A DNA stretch of 64,000 nt from an uncultured Porphyromonadaceae bacterium (GCA_905198125.1 CAJKBH010000006.1:34207-98206), one strand, 5' to 3'; shown: positions 35,167 through 44,762, counted from the stretch's first letter. A program made the numbers and translations. The notes: generated by a model from the letters alone, not told the origin.

Positions 35167-36621
35167 ATGGCTCTATTGAAAGAGAAAATAGGATACGGTT
35201 TCGGCGACATGGCGTCGTCGATGTTCTGGAAGGTGTTCAGCTACTACCTTCCCTTCTTTTATTCCAACGTGTTCGGACTGTCGCTGGTGGACGCCGCCTT
35301 CCTGGTGCTGATCACGCGCATCTGGGACGCCGTGTCCGACCCGATGATGGGCATCATTGCCGACCGCACCCACACGCGCTGGGGCAAGTACCGCCCTTAT
35401 CTGCTCTGGATTGCGGCTCCGTTCTCCATCTGCGGCATCCTGCTGTTCACCACCCCCGACTGGGGATATGCCGCCAAACTGGTCTGGGCTTACGTCACAT
35501 ACATCCTGATGATGACCGTGTACACGGGCATCAACGTGCCTTACGGCGCGATGCTGGGTGTGATAACGGATAATCCCAAACAGAAAACCGTATTCTCCTC
35601 CTTCCGCATGTTCTTCGCCTACGGCGGCTCGTTCATCGCGCTGGCGCTGTGGCAACCGCTGGTAGACCTGTTCAGCGACCGCGGCTACAGCCTGCAGAGC
35701 TCGTGGCAGGGAGCCATGATAGTGATTGCGATATGCTGCTTCGTGCTGTTCATCTGCTGCTTCACCCTGACCCGCGAGAAGATCAAGACCGTCTCCACCG
35801 CCTCGGTGGGCAAGGACTTCAAGAGCCTGATACATAACAATCCGTGGTGGCTGCTGATAGGCGCGGCCCTCTGCTTCAACCTGTTCAACACCATCCGCGG
35901 CGCTTCGGTGGCCTACTTCTTCGCCGACGTCATAGGCGCCGACGCCAACATCATGCTGTTCGGACTCAGCGTCCTGTTCTATGCCGGCCTTTTCCTCAGC
36001 ATCGGCGAGATTGCCAACATGGTGGGCGTGGCGCTGTGCGTGCCTATCGCCAATCGTCTGGGCAAGAAGACAACATTCATGCTCGTCAACATGTCGCTGA
36101 TAGTGCTGAGCGTGGGCTTCTTCTTCCTGCCGCTCAGCAATGCCGGATACTGGCTGATGCTGCTGTTCCAGATTCTGATCTCGACTCTGACGGGCATCAT
36201 GTCGCCGTTGGTATGGTCCATGTACGCCGACGTCAGCGACTACGCCGAGCTGAAGTTCAAGACGGCCTCCACCGGCCTGATCTTCTCCTCCAGCTCCATG
36301 GCCATGAAGTTCGGCGGCGCCATCGGCGGCGCGGCAGTGATGTGGCTGCTTGACGGGTTCGGATACATAGTCCGCTCCACCGACCAGGCCAACGCCGTCA
36401 TCGCACAGCCTGACTCGGCCATCTCCTGTCTGTGGTGGCTCATGAGCTTCATCCCCGCCATCGTGGCTGCATTGGCCGTGGTGATAGTCTACTTCTATCC
36501 CCTCACCACCAAGCGCGTGGACGACATCGTAAGCCAGCTGGCACTGCAGCGCGGCATATCCAATCCTACGGATATTCCAGCAGTGGACGAGGCCACCGAC
36601 TTCGCCAACACCAACTCTTGA
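35167..36621 (+). CDS. GPH-family sugar:cation symporter
   Basis: 484 residues, 12 predicted membrane segments. The N-terminus EKIGYGFGDMASSMFWK and the loop DPMMGIIADRTHTRWGKYRP are signatures of glycoside-pentoside-hexuronide symporters. Operon position predicts mannobiose or mannosyl-glucose import across the inner membrane. Corresponds in place to the transporter of the B. fragilis mannan operon. Confidence 0.92.
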   Translation: MALLKEKIGYGFGDMASSMFWKVFSYYLPFFYSNVFGLSLVDAAFLVLITRIWDAVSDPMMGIIADRTHTRWGKYRPYLLWIAAPFSICGILLFTTPDWGYAAKLVWAYVTYILMMTVYTGINVPYGAMLGVITDNPKQKTVFSSFRMFFAYGGSFIALALWQPLVDLFSDRGYSLQSSWQGAMIVIAICCFVLFICCFTLTREKIKTVSTASVGKDFKSLIHNNPWWLLIGAALCFNLFNTIRGASVAYFFADVIGADANIMLFGLSVLFYAGLFLSIGEIANMVGVALCVPIANRLGKKTTFMLVNMSLIVLSVGFFFLPLSNAGYWLMLLFQILISTLTGIMSPLVWSMYADVSDYAELKFKTASTGLIFSSSSMAMKFGGAIGGAAVMWLLDGFGYIVRSTDQANAVIAQPDSAISCLWWLMSFIPAIVAALAVVIVYFYPLTTKRVDDIVSQLALQRGISNPTDIPAVDEATDFANTNS

Positions 36622-36631
36622 TATTCATTCT

Positions 36632-37831
36632 ATGACAAAACAGGAATTCGTAGCCGAGCTGCGCGACACGCTCGACCACAACATACTGGATTATTGGATT
36701 GACAAGATGACTGACCCTCGCGGCGGCTATTACGGCCGTCGCGACGGTCACGATCGTCTGCATCCCGACGCCGAGAAGGGTGCCATCCTGAACGGCCGCA
36801 TTCTCTGGACATTCTCTACGGCCTACCGTCTGACCAAGGACGAGCGTTACGCCGAGGCCGCACTCCGCGCCCGCGACTATATCGCACGGCATTTCATCGA
36901 TCCGGAATACGGCGGCGTGTACTGGAGCGTCACCGCCGAAGGCGAACCCCTCGACACGAAGAAGCAATACTACGCCATAGCGTTCGTAATCTACGGTCTG
37001 GCCGAGCATTACCGCGCCACCGGTGACGAGGCATCGCTGGAGATGGCCAAGCGGCTGTTCCACGACATCGAGAACCACAGTCTGGACCACGGGAAGGGCG
37101 GGTATATCGAGGCTTCGCAACGCGACTGGTCGCCCATCGCCGACATGCGTCTCAGCGAGAAGGACGCCAACGCGTCGAAGACCATGAACACCCATCTGCA
37201 CATCATGGAGGGCTACACTGCCCTGCTGCGTGTATGGCGCGATTCCGCCGTGCTCGAAGCCACCAAGCGTTGTCTGCGCATATTCCTCGACACCATCCTC
37301 GACCCGGAAACTCACCACCTGGGACTGTTCTTCAACGACGACTGGCAGCGTCAGGACGGCATAATCAGCTATGGCCACGACATCGAAGGCAGCTGGCTGA
37401 TGCTGGAGACCGCCGAGGTGATAGGCGACCCGGCGCTGTATGAGGAAACACTCGACAAGACGTATCACCTGGCCCACGCGGCCCTGGAGGGACGCACCGT
37501 GGACGGAGCTTTACTTTACGAACGTCACGAATCCGGTGCATACGACAACGACCGCCACTGGTGGGTGCAGGCCGAGACCGTACTGGGCCAGATATATCTG
37601 GCTCGCTTTCACGGCGAGGACGCCCAGATGGAACGCGCCATGCAGACCTGGGACTATATCAAGAACCACCTGATAGACCGCGAGCAGGGCGAATGGTACT
37701 GGAGCTGCCGTAACGAAAAAGGCCGGCAGACGGTCAATCTTGACGACGACCATGCCGGCTTCTGGAAATGTCCGTATCACAACGGACGTATGTGCGTCGA
37801 GGCTATAGAGCGCGTCAGCGAGACACTATGA
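36632..37831 (+). CDS. mannobiose/cellobiose 2-epimerase (AGE family)
   Basis: 399 residues, an (alpha/alpha)6-barrel enzyme without a signal peptide. The N-terminal LDHNILDYWIDKMTDPRGGY and GRILWTFSTAYR, then HLHIMEGYTALLRVW and the closing DDHAGFWKCPYHNGRMC are typical. It converts the reducing-end mannose of mannobiose to glucose, making the substrate of the GH130 phosphorylase. The 3' end overlaps the propeller gene on the other strand by 17 nt, leaving no room for a normal terminator. Confidence 0.9.
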   Translation: MTKQEFVAELRDTLDHNILDYWIDKMTDPRGGYYGRRDGHDRLHPDAEKGAILNGRILWTFSTAYRLTKDERYAEAALRARDYIARHFIDPEYGGVYWSVTAEGEPLDTKKQYYAIAFVIYGLAEHYRATGDEASLEMAKRLFHDIENHSLDHGKGGYIEASQRDWSPIADMRLSEKDANASKTMNTHLHIMEGYTALLRVWRDSAVLEATKRCLRIFLDTILDPETHHLGLFFNDDWQRQDGIISYGHDIEGSWLMLETAEVIGDPALYEETLDKTYHLAHAALEGRTVDGALLYERHESGAYDNDRHWWVQAETVLGQIYLARFHGEDAQMERAMQTWDYIKNHLIDREQGEWYWSCRNEKGRQTVNLDDDHAGFWKCPYHNGRMCVEAIERVSETL

Positions 37832-40514
37832 TGCGGAAATCCGGCACCTGCTTAGTCACATCCCGAACCATATAGACTCCCTGAGGCACCGGTTGCCCTT
37901 GGGAATCACATACATCCCATACAGTCTGCCCGTTGCCAACAGCGGGCAGTTGCTTTATGTGTCTGCCCCCTGCGTCTATCACGGCAAGCACCGTCTGCGC
38001 CGGCAGGTTTACGAATTTCACGTTGCCCCTGTACTCGGGAAGCACATTGGCGGGGTATGCCATGGGGGTGCCTGTTCCCGTGGCCTCGGCCTGAACCTGA
38101 TCGGGCTTGACGGAATGCAGGCCCATGTTCGTGCCTATCATCAGTTCGTTGCCATCCGGATCCCAGCACAGTCCGTCCACCTGATTGGACAGCATCGGCG
38201 AATTGGTCATGTCGTAATGGGCTATCACCTTCCTGCGGTCGGCCGATATGCCGTATACGCCGCTTGTAGCCGTCCCCACCCACATACGGTTATATTCGTC
38301 AAAAGCAATGCTGTATACAAAATCAGACATGACCGCCGGCTCCCGGCTCCCGTCCGCGTATACGGCCTTAAACTCCGTTCCTTCTATGATTCCGTCCTTT
38401 ACCGGCTTGGTAAGGTCTACCGACATAAGTTTGCCGTCGAACGACAGCCAGACATTCCCTGTGACAGGATCCTCGGCAACCGCCATGATGTATTCCTTGT
38501 GGTAGAGAAGACCGTCATGTGTCCTGATCTGATATATCAGATACGCCTTATCGTCCGAGGCATCTTCAAGCGTGCCGTTATGATCGCACACCGCTAACCC
38601 CTGACTGCCCCAGTTATTGGATACGACAACGATCTTGTTTTTGTTCTTGGGATGTTTCATGGCGACGCCCTCCCCGCCACGCATCGTCAGGGGTGTCTTG
38701 AGATCCGCCAAGGGGAAAGTAAGATACTTCCATTTCCCGGCCTTGGAGATGTCCTGGGCCGTCATGGCCTCGTTGCGGCTTTCCGGAGTCCAATACATCA
38801 GGTCGACCCGCGGTCCCTGACCCTTGTAGTCCAGGACATCCGTCAGACATACCCAGATTACATTGTCGCCATCAGCCCCGATCATCTGTGTCCACGAAAA
38901 CCGTGCGCCGTCCTTGGTCTCGAAATTTTCCATGTATCCGGGAAAATCCTTGTATCCGTCCCTTGCGTCCGTAAACCTCAGTATCTGTCCCTCTATATCG
39001 GTCATGTTCACGGCTACGATGCCGGCGTCAACCGACGCCACCACCGCATATTCCGGGTGCAAGGGGTCTATCATAAATCCCTTCAGATGAGCCGAAGGAT
39101 AGGGGTATGAACGTTCATTGTTGAATTTTGCGGTCAGATTGCTGTTTCCGTTCAGACTGCGCGGGGTGCCGTATATGGGCGAATAGTTGGTCCATGTCCC
39201 TCCTTTATAACCGCTCAGCAACATGGGACTGAAACCGTACACGCGCGAGAAATGCCTCGGGGTTGAGTTCCGGTTCATTACCGTTACCCCGGTTACGGGG
39301 GAATATTCCATGTCGGTCAGTTCCATTCCGACGGGGCCGTGCCACTGTATCATGGCGCCGGGCTGGCTCCATGTGCCGTTGGACGTCGAGACCGCACGGC
39401 TATAGAATCCCTTGCGCCTTTCGTAAAACCAGAAATCGTCGAAATCCAGCGTCCCTACGTATCGCGGCGTCGACACGGGGAACTTGTAGCTTGCCACCGA
39501 CTGGCCCGAAGCCGAACCCATAGGCACGAAATAAGCCGTAGTCGACGAGAATGCCAGATAGCCGTCCGCGGCCGGAATGAAATTGTTTTCGTACCGGTTG
39601 GCCACGATATGCCTCAGGCACGGCATTGTGCTGCTTTCCCATATACTTGCCGTGGAGGTACACAGCTGGTTGGAGAATGTCGCGTCCGTCACCTTGGTCT
39701 CGGCGGTCATGTTGCCGTTTTTCCATGTCACGACACTCAGCTTCGACCCGTCTATCAGTGTGGCGAACGATGTGGCCGAAAGCGGCAGAATGCGGTTGGC
39801 CGACGTCACGCTCAGCTCCGTGTGCTTCCTGAACGATTCTATTCTCGTCCTGTCGCCTGACTCGGGGGCGTCGTAAAACGCATCGCCCACAATGGCCACG
39901 ACCTTATCGCCCACCAGGCATATCGATTCCACAGGACTGTCGACGTACACGCATTCCTTCACCTCGTACGTAGCGCCGTCAATCCTGACATACCCCCTGT
40001 CCATGGCAATCCAGGCATCGTCGTTCAGGTCAAAACTGACTGTACCCGTCTGTCCCATCTTGGCCATAGACGGGCTCCGGAGCGCCTTGATGGAATGCAT
40101 CGTGCCGGAATCCTCAAGTACATCGATGCCTCCGTCGCTGTAACAAATCCACAGGGTGCCGGTGCGGGGATTATAATTCAATACGCGCACGTCATTGCCC
40201 GTCGGGCGGTATGTGTCGAAAAGACCATGCACGCCTTTGCCGGGATTTTGTTTGTCGATATACAGCACCGTGCCGCGCGGTGCCTTAAACAGCTTGTAAT
40301 CCGTATCGTCATGGTAGAAAGCCTGGTGTGCGAACACGTACACGTAACGGTTTCCTTCTATTATCTTGCTGATCTGGCCGTCGAACGCAGTATGCGTCTT
40401 CCATGTCGCGTCCGATTGCTCCGGGACATCCTCGGTCTGCGCCTGAACGCTCATGGCCGCACCGCACGCCGCTACGCCTGCGAGGGCCAGTAATATCATT
40501 ATCCTTCTGTTCAT
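37815..40514 (-). CDS. exported beta-propeller protein, PorZ-like
   Basis: 899 residues. A signal peptide (ILLALAGVAACGAAMSVQAQ) is followed by repeated beta-propeller blades (for example YNPRTGTLWICYSDGGIDVL, AVAEDPVTGNVWLSFDGKL, AFDEYNRMWVGTATSGVYGI) and a C-terminal domain of about 80 residues ending GVYMVRDVTKQVPDFRIIVS, which resembles type IX secretion sorting domains. Blade layout and C-terminus fit PorZ, a cell-surface component of the type IX system that binds anionic LPS, but a generic two-component-type propeller protein cannot be excluded. Monocistronic as far as can be seen. Confidence 0.65.
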   Translation of the reverse strand: MNRRIMILLALAGVAACGAAMSVQAQTEDVPEQSDATWKTHTAFDGQISKIIEGNRYVYVFAHQAFYHDDTDYKLFKAPRGTVLYIDKQNPGKGVHGLFDTYRPTGNDVRVLNYNPRTGTLWICYSDGGIDVLEDSGTMHSIKALRSPSMAKMGQTGTVSFDLNDDAWIAMDRGYVRIDGATYEVKECVYVDSPVESICLVGDKVVAIVGDAFYDAPESGDRTRIESFRKHTELSVTSANRILPLSATSFATLIDGSKLSVVTWKNGNMTAETKVTDATFSNQLCTSTASIWESSTMPCLRHIVANRYENNFIPAADGYLAFSSTTAYFVPMGSASGQSVASYKFPVSTPRYVGTLDFDDFWFYERRKGFYSRAVSTSNGTWSQPGAMIQWHGPVGMELTDMEYSPVTGVTVMNRNSTPRHFSRVYGFSPMLLSGYKGGTWTNYSPIYGTPRSLNGNSNLTAKFNNERSYPYPSAHLKGFMIDPLHPEYAVVASVDAGIVAVNMTDIEGQILRFTDARDGYKDFPGYMENFETKDGARFSWTQMIGADGDNVIWVCLTDVLDYKGQGPRVDLMYWTPESRNEAMTAQDISKAGKWKYLTFPLADLKTPLTMRGGEGVAMKHPKNKNKIVVVSNNWGSQGLAVCDHNGTLEDASDDKAYLIYQIRTHDGLLYHKEYIMAVAEDPVTGNVWLSFDGKLMSVDLTKPVKDGIIEGTEFKAVYADGSREPAVMSDFVYSIAFDEYNRMWVGTATSGVYGISADRRKVIAHYDMTNSPMLSNQVDGLCWDPDGNELMIGTNMGLHSVKPDQVQAEATGTGTPMAYPANVLPEYRGNVKFVNLPAQTVLAVIDAGGRHIKQLPAVGNGQTVWDVCDSQGQPVPQGVYMVRDVTKQVPDFRIIVSR

Positions 40515-40633
40515 TATGATATTTAAACGTGGTTTTCATCATAAAATTACGCCTTTTCCGCCCCTTACACACCTTGTGTATGTCCTTGCGGAGCGTTGCA
40601 GCCCGATTCGCGGGCGATTTTTAGCTTTCGGGA

Positions 40634-40663
40634 TTGAATATTGACAATTTTTTTGTAATTTTG
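40634..40663 (+). promoter_or_regulatory. promoter of polyprenyl synthase, near-leaderless
   Basis: TTG at 40634-40636, 19 nt spacer, TAATTTTG at 40656-40663. The ATG at 40672 is 8 nt past the box. Confidence 0.7.
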
Positions 40664-40671
40664 TCCCCATT

Positions 40672-41646
40672 ATGGCCCGGATGGAAAACATTGTAAAGCG
40701 TTTGGCTCCCGAACTTGAAGCGATGAACGGCATCATTGCCGATTCGTTGCATACCCCCAACCGTATGATGAACGGCATCGTGGACCATTACCTGGAGGTG
40801 AAAGGGAAGCAGATACGCCCCATGCTGGTGATTCTGGCCGCCAAGATGTTCGGCCGTGTCAGCGACGAGGTGCTGTACGCAGGCGCGTCGCTGGAGATGC
40901 TGCACAACGCCTCCCTGATTCATGACGACATCGTGGACGAGACCTTCCTGCGGCGCGGCCGCGACACCATCAACGCCTCGTGGGGCAACCATATAGCCGT
41001 CCTGGTGGGCGACTATTTCGTCTCCAACGCCCTGTCCGTGGGACTCCGCAGCGGCAGCGTCAAAGTAGTGTCGGCCCTGTGCGCCTTGGGTCAGGAACTC
41101 TCGCTCGGCGAGATAGACCAGATCACCACTGCCCGCGAGCACAGCTTCGACACCGACAGCTATTTCACGGTGATACGGCAGAAGACGGCCTCGCTGTTCC
41201 GCAGCTGCGTCAACGTCGGACTGGACGTAAGCCACGCACCGGAGCAATACGTCGCGCCGATGGGCCGATACGCCGAACTGCTCGGCCTCTGCTTCCAGAT
41301 CAAGGACGACATCTTCGACTATTTCCCCAACCCGCAGATAGGCAAGCCCACCGGCAACGACCTGCGCGAAGGCAAGGTGACGCTCCCGCTGCTCTACGCC
41401 CTGCAGAACGCCCCGCAGGAGGAATCCGACCGCATGAAGGACCTGATTCGACGCGGAGACCTGGCTGCCTCCGAAATAGAATCACTCGTTGAGTTCGCCA
41501 AGGAGCACGGCGGCATCGACGACGCCTTTACCGAAATGCGAAGGATGCAGAAGGAAGCCGACGAAATCATCGCGCCCCTCCCCGACTCGGAAAGCAAGGA
41601 ATCTTTCCGCGAGATTTTCGACTACATCATCAGCCGCGACCGCTAA
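40672..41646 (+). CDS. trans-polyprenyl diphosphate synthase
   Basis: 324 residues. GKQIRP (residues 45-50), the first aspartate-rich motif LIHDDIVDE (Asp85, Asp86, Asp89) and the second FQIKDDIFDYF (Asp212, Asp213, Asp216) are all intact. It extends farnesyl diphosphate with isopentenyl diphosphate to a long all-trans chain, probably for the menaquinone side chain. Chain length cannot be told from the motif alone. Followed 36 nt later by rnhB. Confidence 0.93.
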   Translation: MARMENIVKRLAPELEAMNGIIADSLHTPNRMMNGIVDHYLEVKGKQIRPMLVILAAKMFGRVSDEVLYAGASLEMLHNASLIHDDIVDETFLRRGRDTINASWGNHIAVLVGDYFVSNALSVGLRSGSVKVVSALCALGQELSLGEIDQITTAREHSFDTDSYFTVIRQKTASLFRSCVNVGLDVSHAPEQYVAPMGRYAELLGLCFQIKDDIFDYFPNPQIGKPTGNDLREGKVTLPLLYALQNAPQEESDRMKDLIRRGDLAASEIESLVEFAKEHGGIDDAFTEMRRMQKEADEIIAPLPDSESKESFREIFDYIISRDR

Positions 41647-41682
41647 GGCCTCGTCACTCATCACTCTGACCTCATACCTATC

Positions 41683-42285
41683 ATGCCTCTGTTGCCGTTC
41701 ATGATACCCGACATAGCCGAAGCCGGCTGCGACGAGGCCGGACGCGGATGCCTGTGCGGACCGGTCAGCTGCGCCGCCGTGATACTTCCGCCTGATTTCG
41801 AGGACCCCGGACTGAACGACTCCAAGCAGCTCGACGCCGCCGAGCGTCAGCGGCTGCGCGCCATCATCGAGGAGCAGGCCCTGGCATGGGCAGTATATCT
41901 GGTGCCGCACGACGAGATTGACCGCATAAATATCCTGAACGCCTCCATCTTCGGAATGCACCGCGCTCTTGACGCCCTCAAGGTGCGCCCGGCACATATC
42001 ATAGTCGACGGCAACAAATTCAAGCCCTACCTTGATCCCGTCACGATGATGGACATACCGGCCCACACCGTGGTTAAGGGAGACGGCAAATACCTCAGCA
42101 TCGCCGCCGCCTCGATTCTGGCCAAGACCCACCGCGACGACCTGATGACCGAGCTGTCCCGGCAATACCCCGGCTACGGCTGGGAGCGCAACATGGGCTA
42201 TCCCACCGCCGAGCACAAGGCCGCCATCCTCCGCCTCGGCCTCACCCCCCTCCACCGCCTCACCTTCCGCGGCTGCAAATACTAA
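41683..42285 (+). CDS. rnhB: ribonuclease HII
   Basis: 200 residues. Motif DEAGRGCLCGPV contains the first catalytic Asp and Glu; NDSKQL, ILNASIFGMHRAL and DGNKF follow, all RNase HII landmarks. It removes single ribonucleotides and RNA primers from DNA. An alternative ATG at 41701 would remove six residues. The leader contains heptamer-like TCACTCA units similar to those before glf. Confidence 0.95.
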   Translation: MPLLPFMIPDIAEAGCDEAGRGCLCGPVSCAAVILPPDFEDPGLNDSKQLDAAERQRLRAIIEEQALAWAVYLVPHDEIDRINILNASIFGMHRALDALKVRPAHIIVDGNKFKPYLDPVTMMDIPAHTVVKGDGKYLSIAAASILAKTHRDDLMTELSRQYPGYGWERNMGYPTAEHKAAILRLGLTPLHRLTFRGCKY

Positions 42286-42329
42286 TCGGAGATTATTTTA
42301 CTCAGAGAGTATATTATTCGGCGAATATC

Positions 42330-43523
42330 TTATTCCATGAAGCGGGAGAGCCATTCGGTAAATATCTGGTTCTGCTCAAGTTCCTTGATGTCGGTGTCCG
42401 AGGACAATGTGTAGATATAGGATTCGCTGATGATTCTGTCGAAAATGCCGTCCTCGATGCTATTGTCCTTGACCAATAGAATCGGAATGCCGATCATCGC
42501 CGCCATTCCCACCTCAACCTCGTTCCACGGCGTGGAAAGCCATTCATTCCTGATTATGCGCTCCCCGCTCATTTCCGGGCGATAGATGCCCTCCTTGATG
42601 AACGTCTGTTTTGTACCGAAGGCCACTAAGGCCGCGCACCGTTCGATAGTAGCCTTGATAAGTGACAATTGTCCGAAGCGCGGGTAGGTGTCGCGGGTGT
42701 AATAACAGACTTCAAAGCCCCGCTCCCTGAGGTGCTGACGGAATGCCATGACTGTGGTTTCGTCAGACTTGGACATATTTCCGGGCATACTGAAGAATAT
42801 GGCTTTCTCATATCCGGCATTGCTTGTGGTCACTGGCAGTTCGCCCTGGTATATGCCATTTACAAGGCCCTTCTTTATTTCGGCCGGGACATTGATAGCC
42901 TTAGAGAAATCGGCATCCTTCAGAACCACATTCTTGAATTTGGCGTTAGTCAGGTCCGCGCCTACAAAATTGGCCTTCGAGAAGTCGCTGTTCTTGATAA
43001 TGGTGCCGTAAAGAAGTGAATTATATAGAATTATACCGGCGGCATCGACATTATCGATCAGCCCATAGGTCAGGTTAGCCATGAACAGGTCAGTGGAATG
43101 CAATTTCAGGCGTTTGCCCTTGGATCCGAGATAAATGTTCTGTAAATTGGTGCGTTGCAGGTCGGCTCCCGACAGATTGTGGGCGTATGCGAGGCCATCT
43201 GCCAGGGTCTTTTGATAAATGCCCACGGGCAATGTCCGCAGAATGGAGGAGATCACATCGACGGTCTCCTTGTGAAGATAATATTTAAAACCGATTCTCA
43301 GGGCGAAGAAACGGCGCAGCAGCACGGCTGCCGACAGCTGTGCCGCCGTATTATCCGTTGACAGATTCCCGACGATTCTGTCGAATCTTTCGTTAGCCTC
43401 GTCGCGTCTGCGCTTATTGCTTTTGATTCCCGTATACTCGATAAACCAATTGGAAGCGAGTATGAGGAAAGGTATGATGAACGCTATGGCAGCGACATAC
43501 ACCCCGATGACATTCCAGTCCAT
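42330..43523 (-). CDS. membrane-anchored pentapeptide-repeat protein with TIR/NDT-like C-terminal domain
   Basis: 397 residues. One membrane helix (about 5-25), a basic juxtamembrane segment, a helical linker (40-110), pentapeptide repeats (about 113-210, for example LSGADLQRTNLQ and FSKANFVGADLTNAKF), then an alpha/beta domain (about 238-397) starting KAIFFSMPGN and including RCAALVAFGTKQTF and WNEVEVGMAAMIGIPILLVKD. The last block, with Glu335 and Glu337 before an alanine-rich helix and a hydrophobic strand, resembles TIR and nucleoside deoxyribosyltransferase folds, whose catalytic Glu cleaves NAD or nucleosides. That is my inference from pattern, not a database match. It sits at the edge of a defence island with its own promoter; an antiphage effector role is plausible but unproven. 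Confidence 0.6.
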   Translation of the reverse strand: MDWNVIGVYVAAIAFIIPFLILASNWFIEYTGIKSNKRRRDEANERFDRIVGNLSTDNTAAQLSAAVLLRRFFALRIGFKYYLHKETVDVISSILRTLPVGIYQKTLADGLAYAHNLSGADLQRTNLQNIYLGSKGKRLKLHSTDLFMANLTYGLIDNVDAAGIILYNSLLYGTIIKNSDFSKANFVGADLTNAKFKNVVLKDADFSKAINVPAEIKKGLVNGIYQGELPVTTSNAGYEKAIFFSMPGNMSKSDETTVMAFRQHLRERGFEVCYYTRDTYPRFGQLSLIKATIERCAALVAFGTKQTFIKEGIYRPEMSGERIIRNEWLSTPWNEVEVGMAAMIGIPILLVKDNSIEDGIFDRIISESYIYTLSSDTDIKELEQNQIFTEWLSRFME

Positions 43524-43578
43524 ATATTAATTTGTTTAGGAACGATACCTAATTATCAGGCACATGATTAGCAGACTG

Positions 43579-43609
43579 CAAAGGTAGCAAAAAAGCCCTG
43601 AAATACAAA
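43579..43609 (-). promoter_or_regulatory. promoter of pentapeptide-repeat gene
   Basis: Minus strand TTTG at 43606-43609, 19 nt spacer, TACCTTTG at 43579-43586. Leader about 50 nt. Confidence 0.75.
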
Positions 43610-43716
43610 AACCGGCTCCGCCCCAAGGCTTTGGCGTCAAAGTGTGGTTTAAAGCGCCTGTAAGGCGACAGCGACAAATTTTATGCTTGATAAATTTAAA
43701 AATAATCGGCGCTTTG

Positions 43717-43748
43717 TTTGTCTCAATTGTTTATTATGGTTATCTTTG
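43717..43748 (+). promoter_or_regulatory. promoter of small lipoprotein gene
   Basis: TTTG at 43717-43720, 20 nt spacer, TATCTTTG at 43741-43748. Leader about 110 nt. Confidence 0.7.
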
Positions 43749-43860
43749 CAGCCGAAAGCCATCCGGCTATTGTCTGGTCTGTGGAAGGTGTTGAAGCATG
43801 AACTCCGAATCGGTTTTCAAGAGTTTAACAATAATAATAACAACATTTCAACAATTAATT

Positions 43861-44286
43861 ATGAAGCAGTTGAAAAGACTTCTGCCCATATTGTTCGTGT
43901 TGCTGATGACTGTGAGCGTAACGTCATGCAGCAGCGATGGAGAACCGGGCTCGCAATCAAGTCACGATTATTTCCATGCGTTTGTAGAGTCAGATCCATC
44001 TTATTACTGGGTAGTTGACATGAACAATAGAGCAGGCGCCGGATTTGACGGCAGTTTCGTAATCCGTGCATGGACACTCGATGGCAAAAGAATGAGCGGC
44101 ATGAACGAATACTCCGGAAAGTATACGATAGGAGACGGTAACAACCGAATCTATGTAACATGGGATCATCAGTCCATGAACACACTGTGGGATTTGACTT
44201 CCTATGGATTAAGTATGAGCAGTCCTTCCAATCCAAGTGAACTTCAATACCTGACATTCTATCAGGGAGCTCCCGATTTCGAGTAA
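43861..44286 (+). CDS. small lipoprotein, function unknown
   Basis: 141 residues from the ATG at 43861, which gives a proper type II signal peptide (LLPILFVLLMTVSVTSC, lipid Cys23). A start at 43798 would bury that signal. The mature part is acidic and aromatic-rich (YYWVVDMNNRAGAGFDGSF, DGNNRIYVTWDHQSMNTLWD) and looks like a small beta domain. I recognise no family. It has its own promoter and is followed by a terminator, so it is a single-gene unit inside the accessory island. Confidence 0.75.
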   Translation: MKQLKRLLPILFVLLMTVSVTSCSSDGEPGSQSSHDYFHAFVESDPSYYWVVDMNNRAGAGFDGSFVIRAWTLDGKRMSGMNEYSGKYTIGDGNNRIYVTWDHQSMNTLWDLTSYGLSMSSPSNPSELQYLTFYQGAPDFE

Positions 44287-44357
44287 CAGATTTATTCAGC
44301 CAATCTGGCTTTTGCGGGTTTCCCGGATCAAATAAAACTGACATCGTAACTGAAAGC

Positions 44358-44385
44358 AAGAGCCGGCATCCTCATGTCGGCTCTT
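44358..44385 (+). terminator. terminator of lipoprotein gene
   Basis: AAGAGCCGGCAT pairs with ATGTCGGCTCTT (one G-T pair) around a 4-nt loop. Confidence 0.7.
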
Positions 44386-44698
44386 AATTTGGTTCTGATT
44401 ATAGTCCTGTCACTGGCCGGAGTATCCCCGCCGCGATTGTCGGCTTTATCCTATCAAACCGCACATCTACTGCATTTTGTTAAAAATTCACACCTTTATG
44501 TATTAATTACATGATATTCTGCTTATTATGTATTTTTTAGCAAGCCCTATTTAATTCAATTCCAAACACAAATGGAACTTGAATCTATTATTAATTTTGT
44601 CATGCATCATGCATTTTTTTGAGGGAGGTCCAAATTGCCTGACACCCTGAAAGACGACAGCGACAGTATATTGTATTTACCTTTGTTTTAAGGCATCA

Positions 44699-44737
44699 CC
44701 GATTGCCGTTTCACAGAATTTTATTAACTTTGCGTAA
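44699..44737 (+). promoter_or_regulatory. promoter of zeta-like kinase gene (first copy of a duplicated 39-bp unit)
   Basis: TTG at 44703-44705, 19 nt spacer, TAACTTTG at 44725-44732. The surrounding 39 bp match 45576-45614 at 35 positions. Confidence 0.75.
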
Positions 44738-44762
44738 GACGCGAACTTACAGAAGAACCTAT

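Larger units (their letters stand above)
43524..43860. other. intergenic stretch with divergent promoters
   Basis: About 340 bp. It holds the promoter of the pentapeptide gene (minus) and that of the lipoprotein gene (plus); the open frame at 43683-44018 is a shadow. Otherwise I see nothing conserved in it. Confidence 0.6.
44287..44762. other. AT-rich intergenic stretch
   Basis: About 475 bp without a supportable gene. It contains the lipoprotein terminator (44358-44385), a very AT-rich segment (44460-44600), a short palindrome-like ATGCATCATGCAT near 44600, and the zeta gene promoter. Confidence 0.6.
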
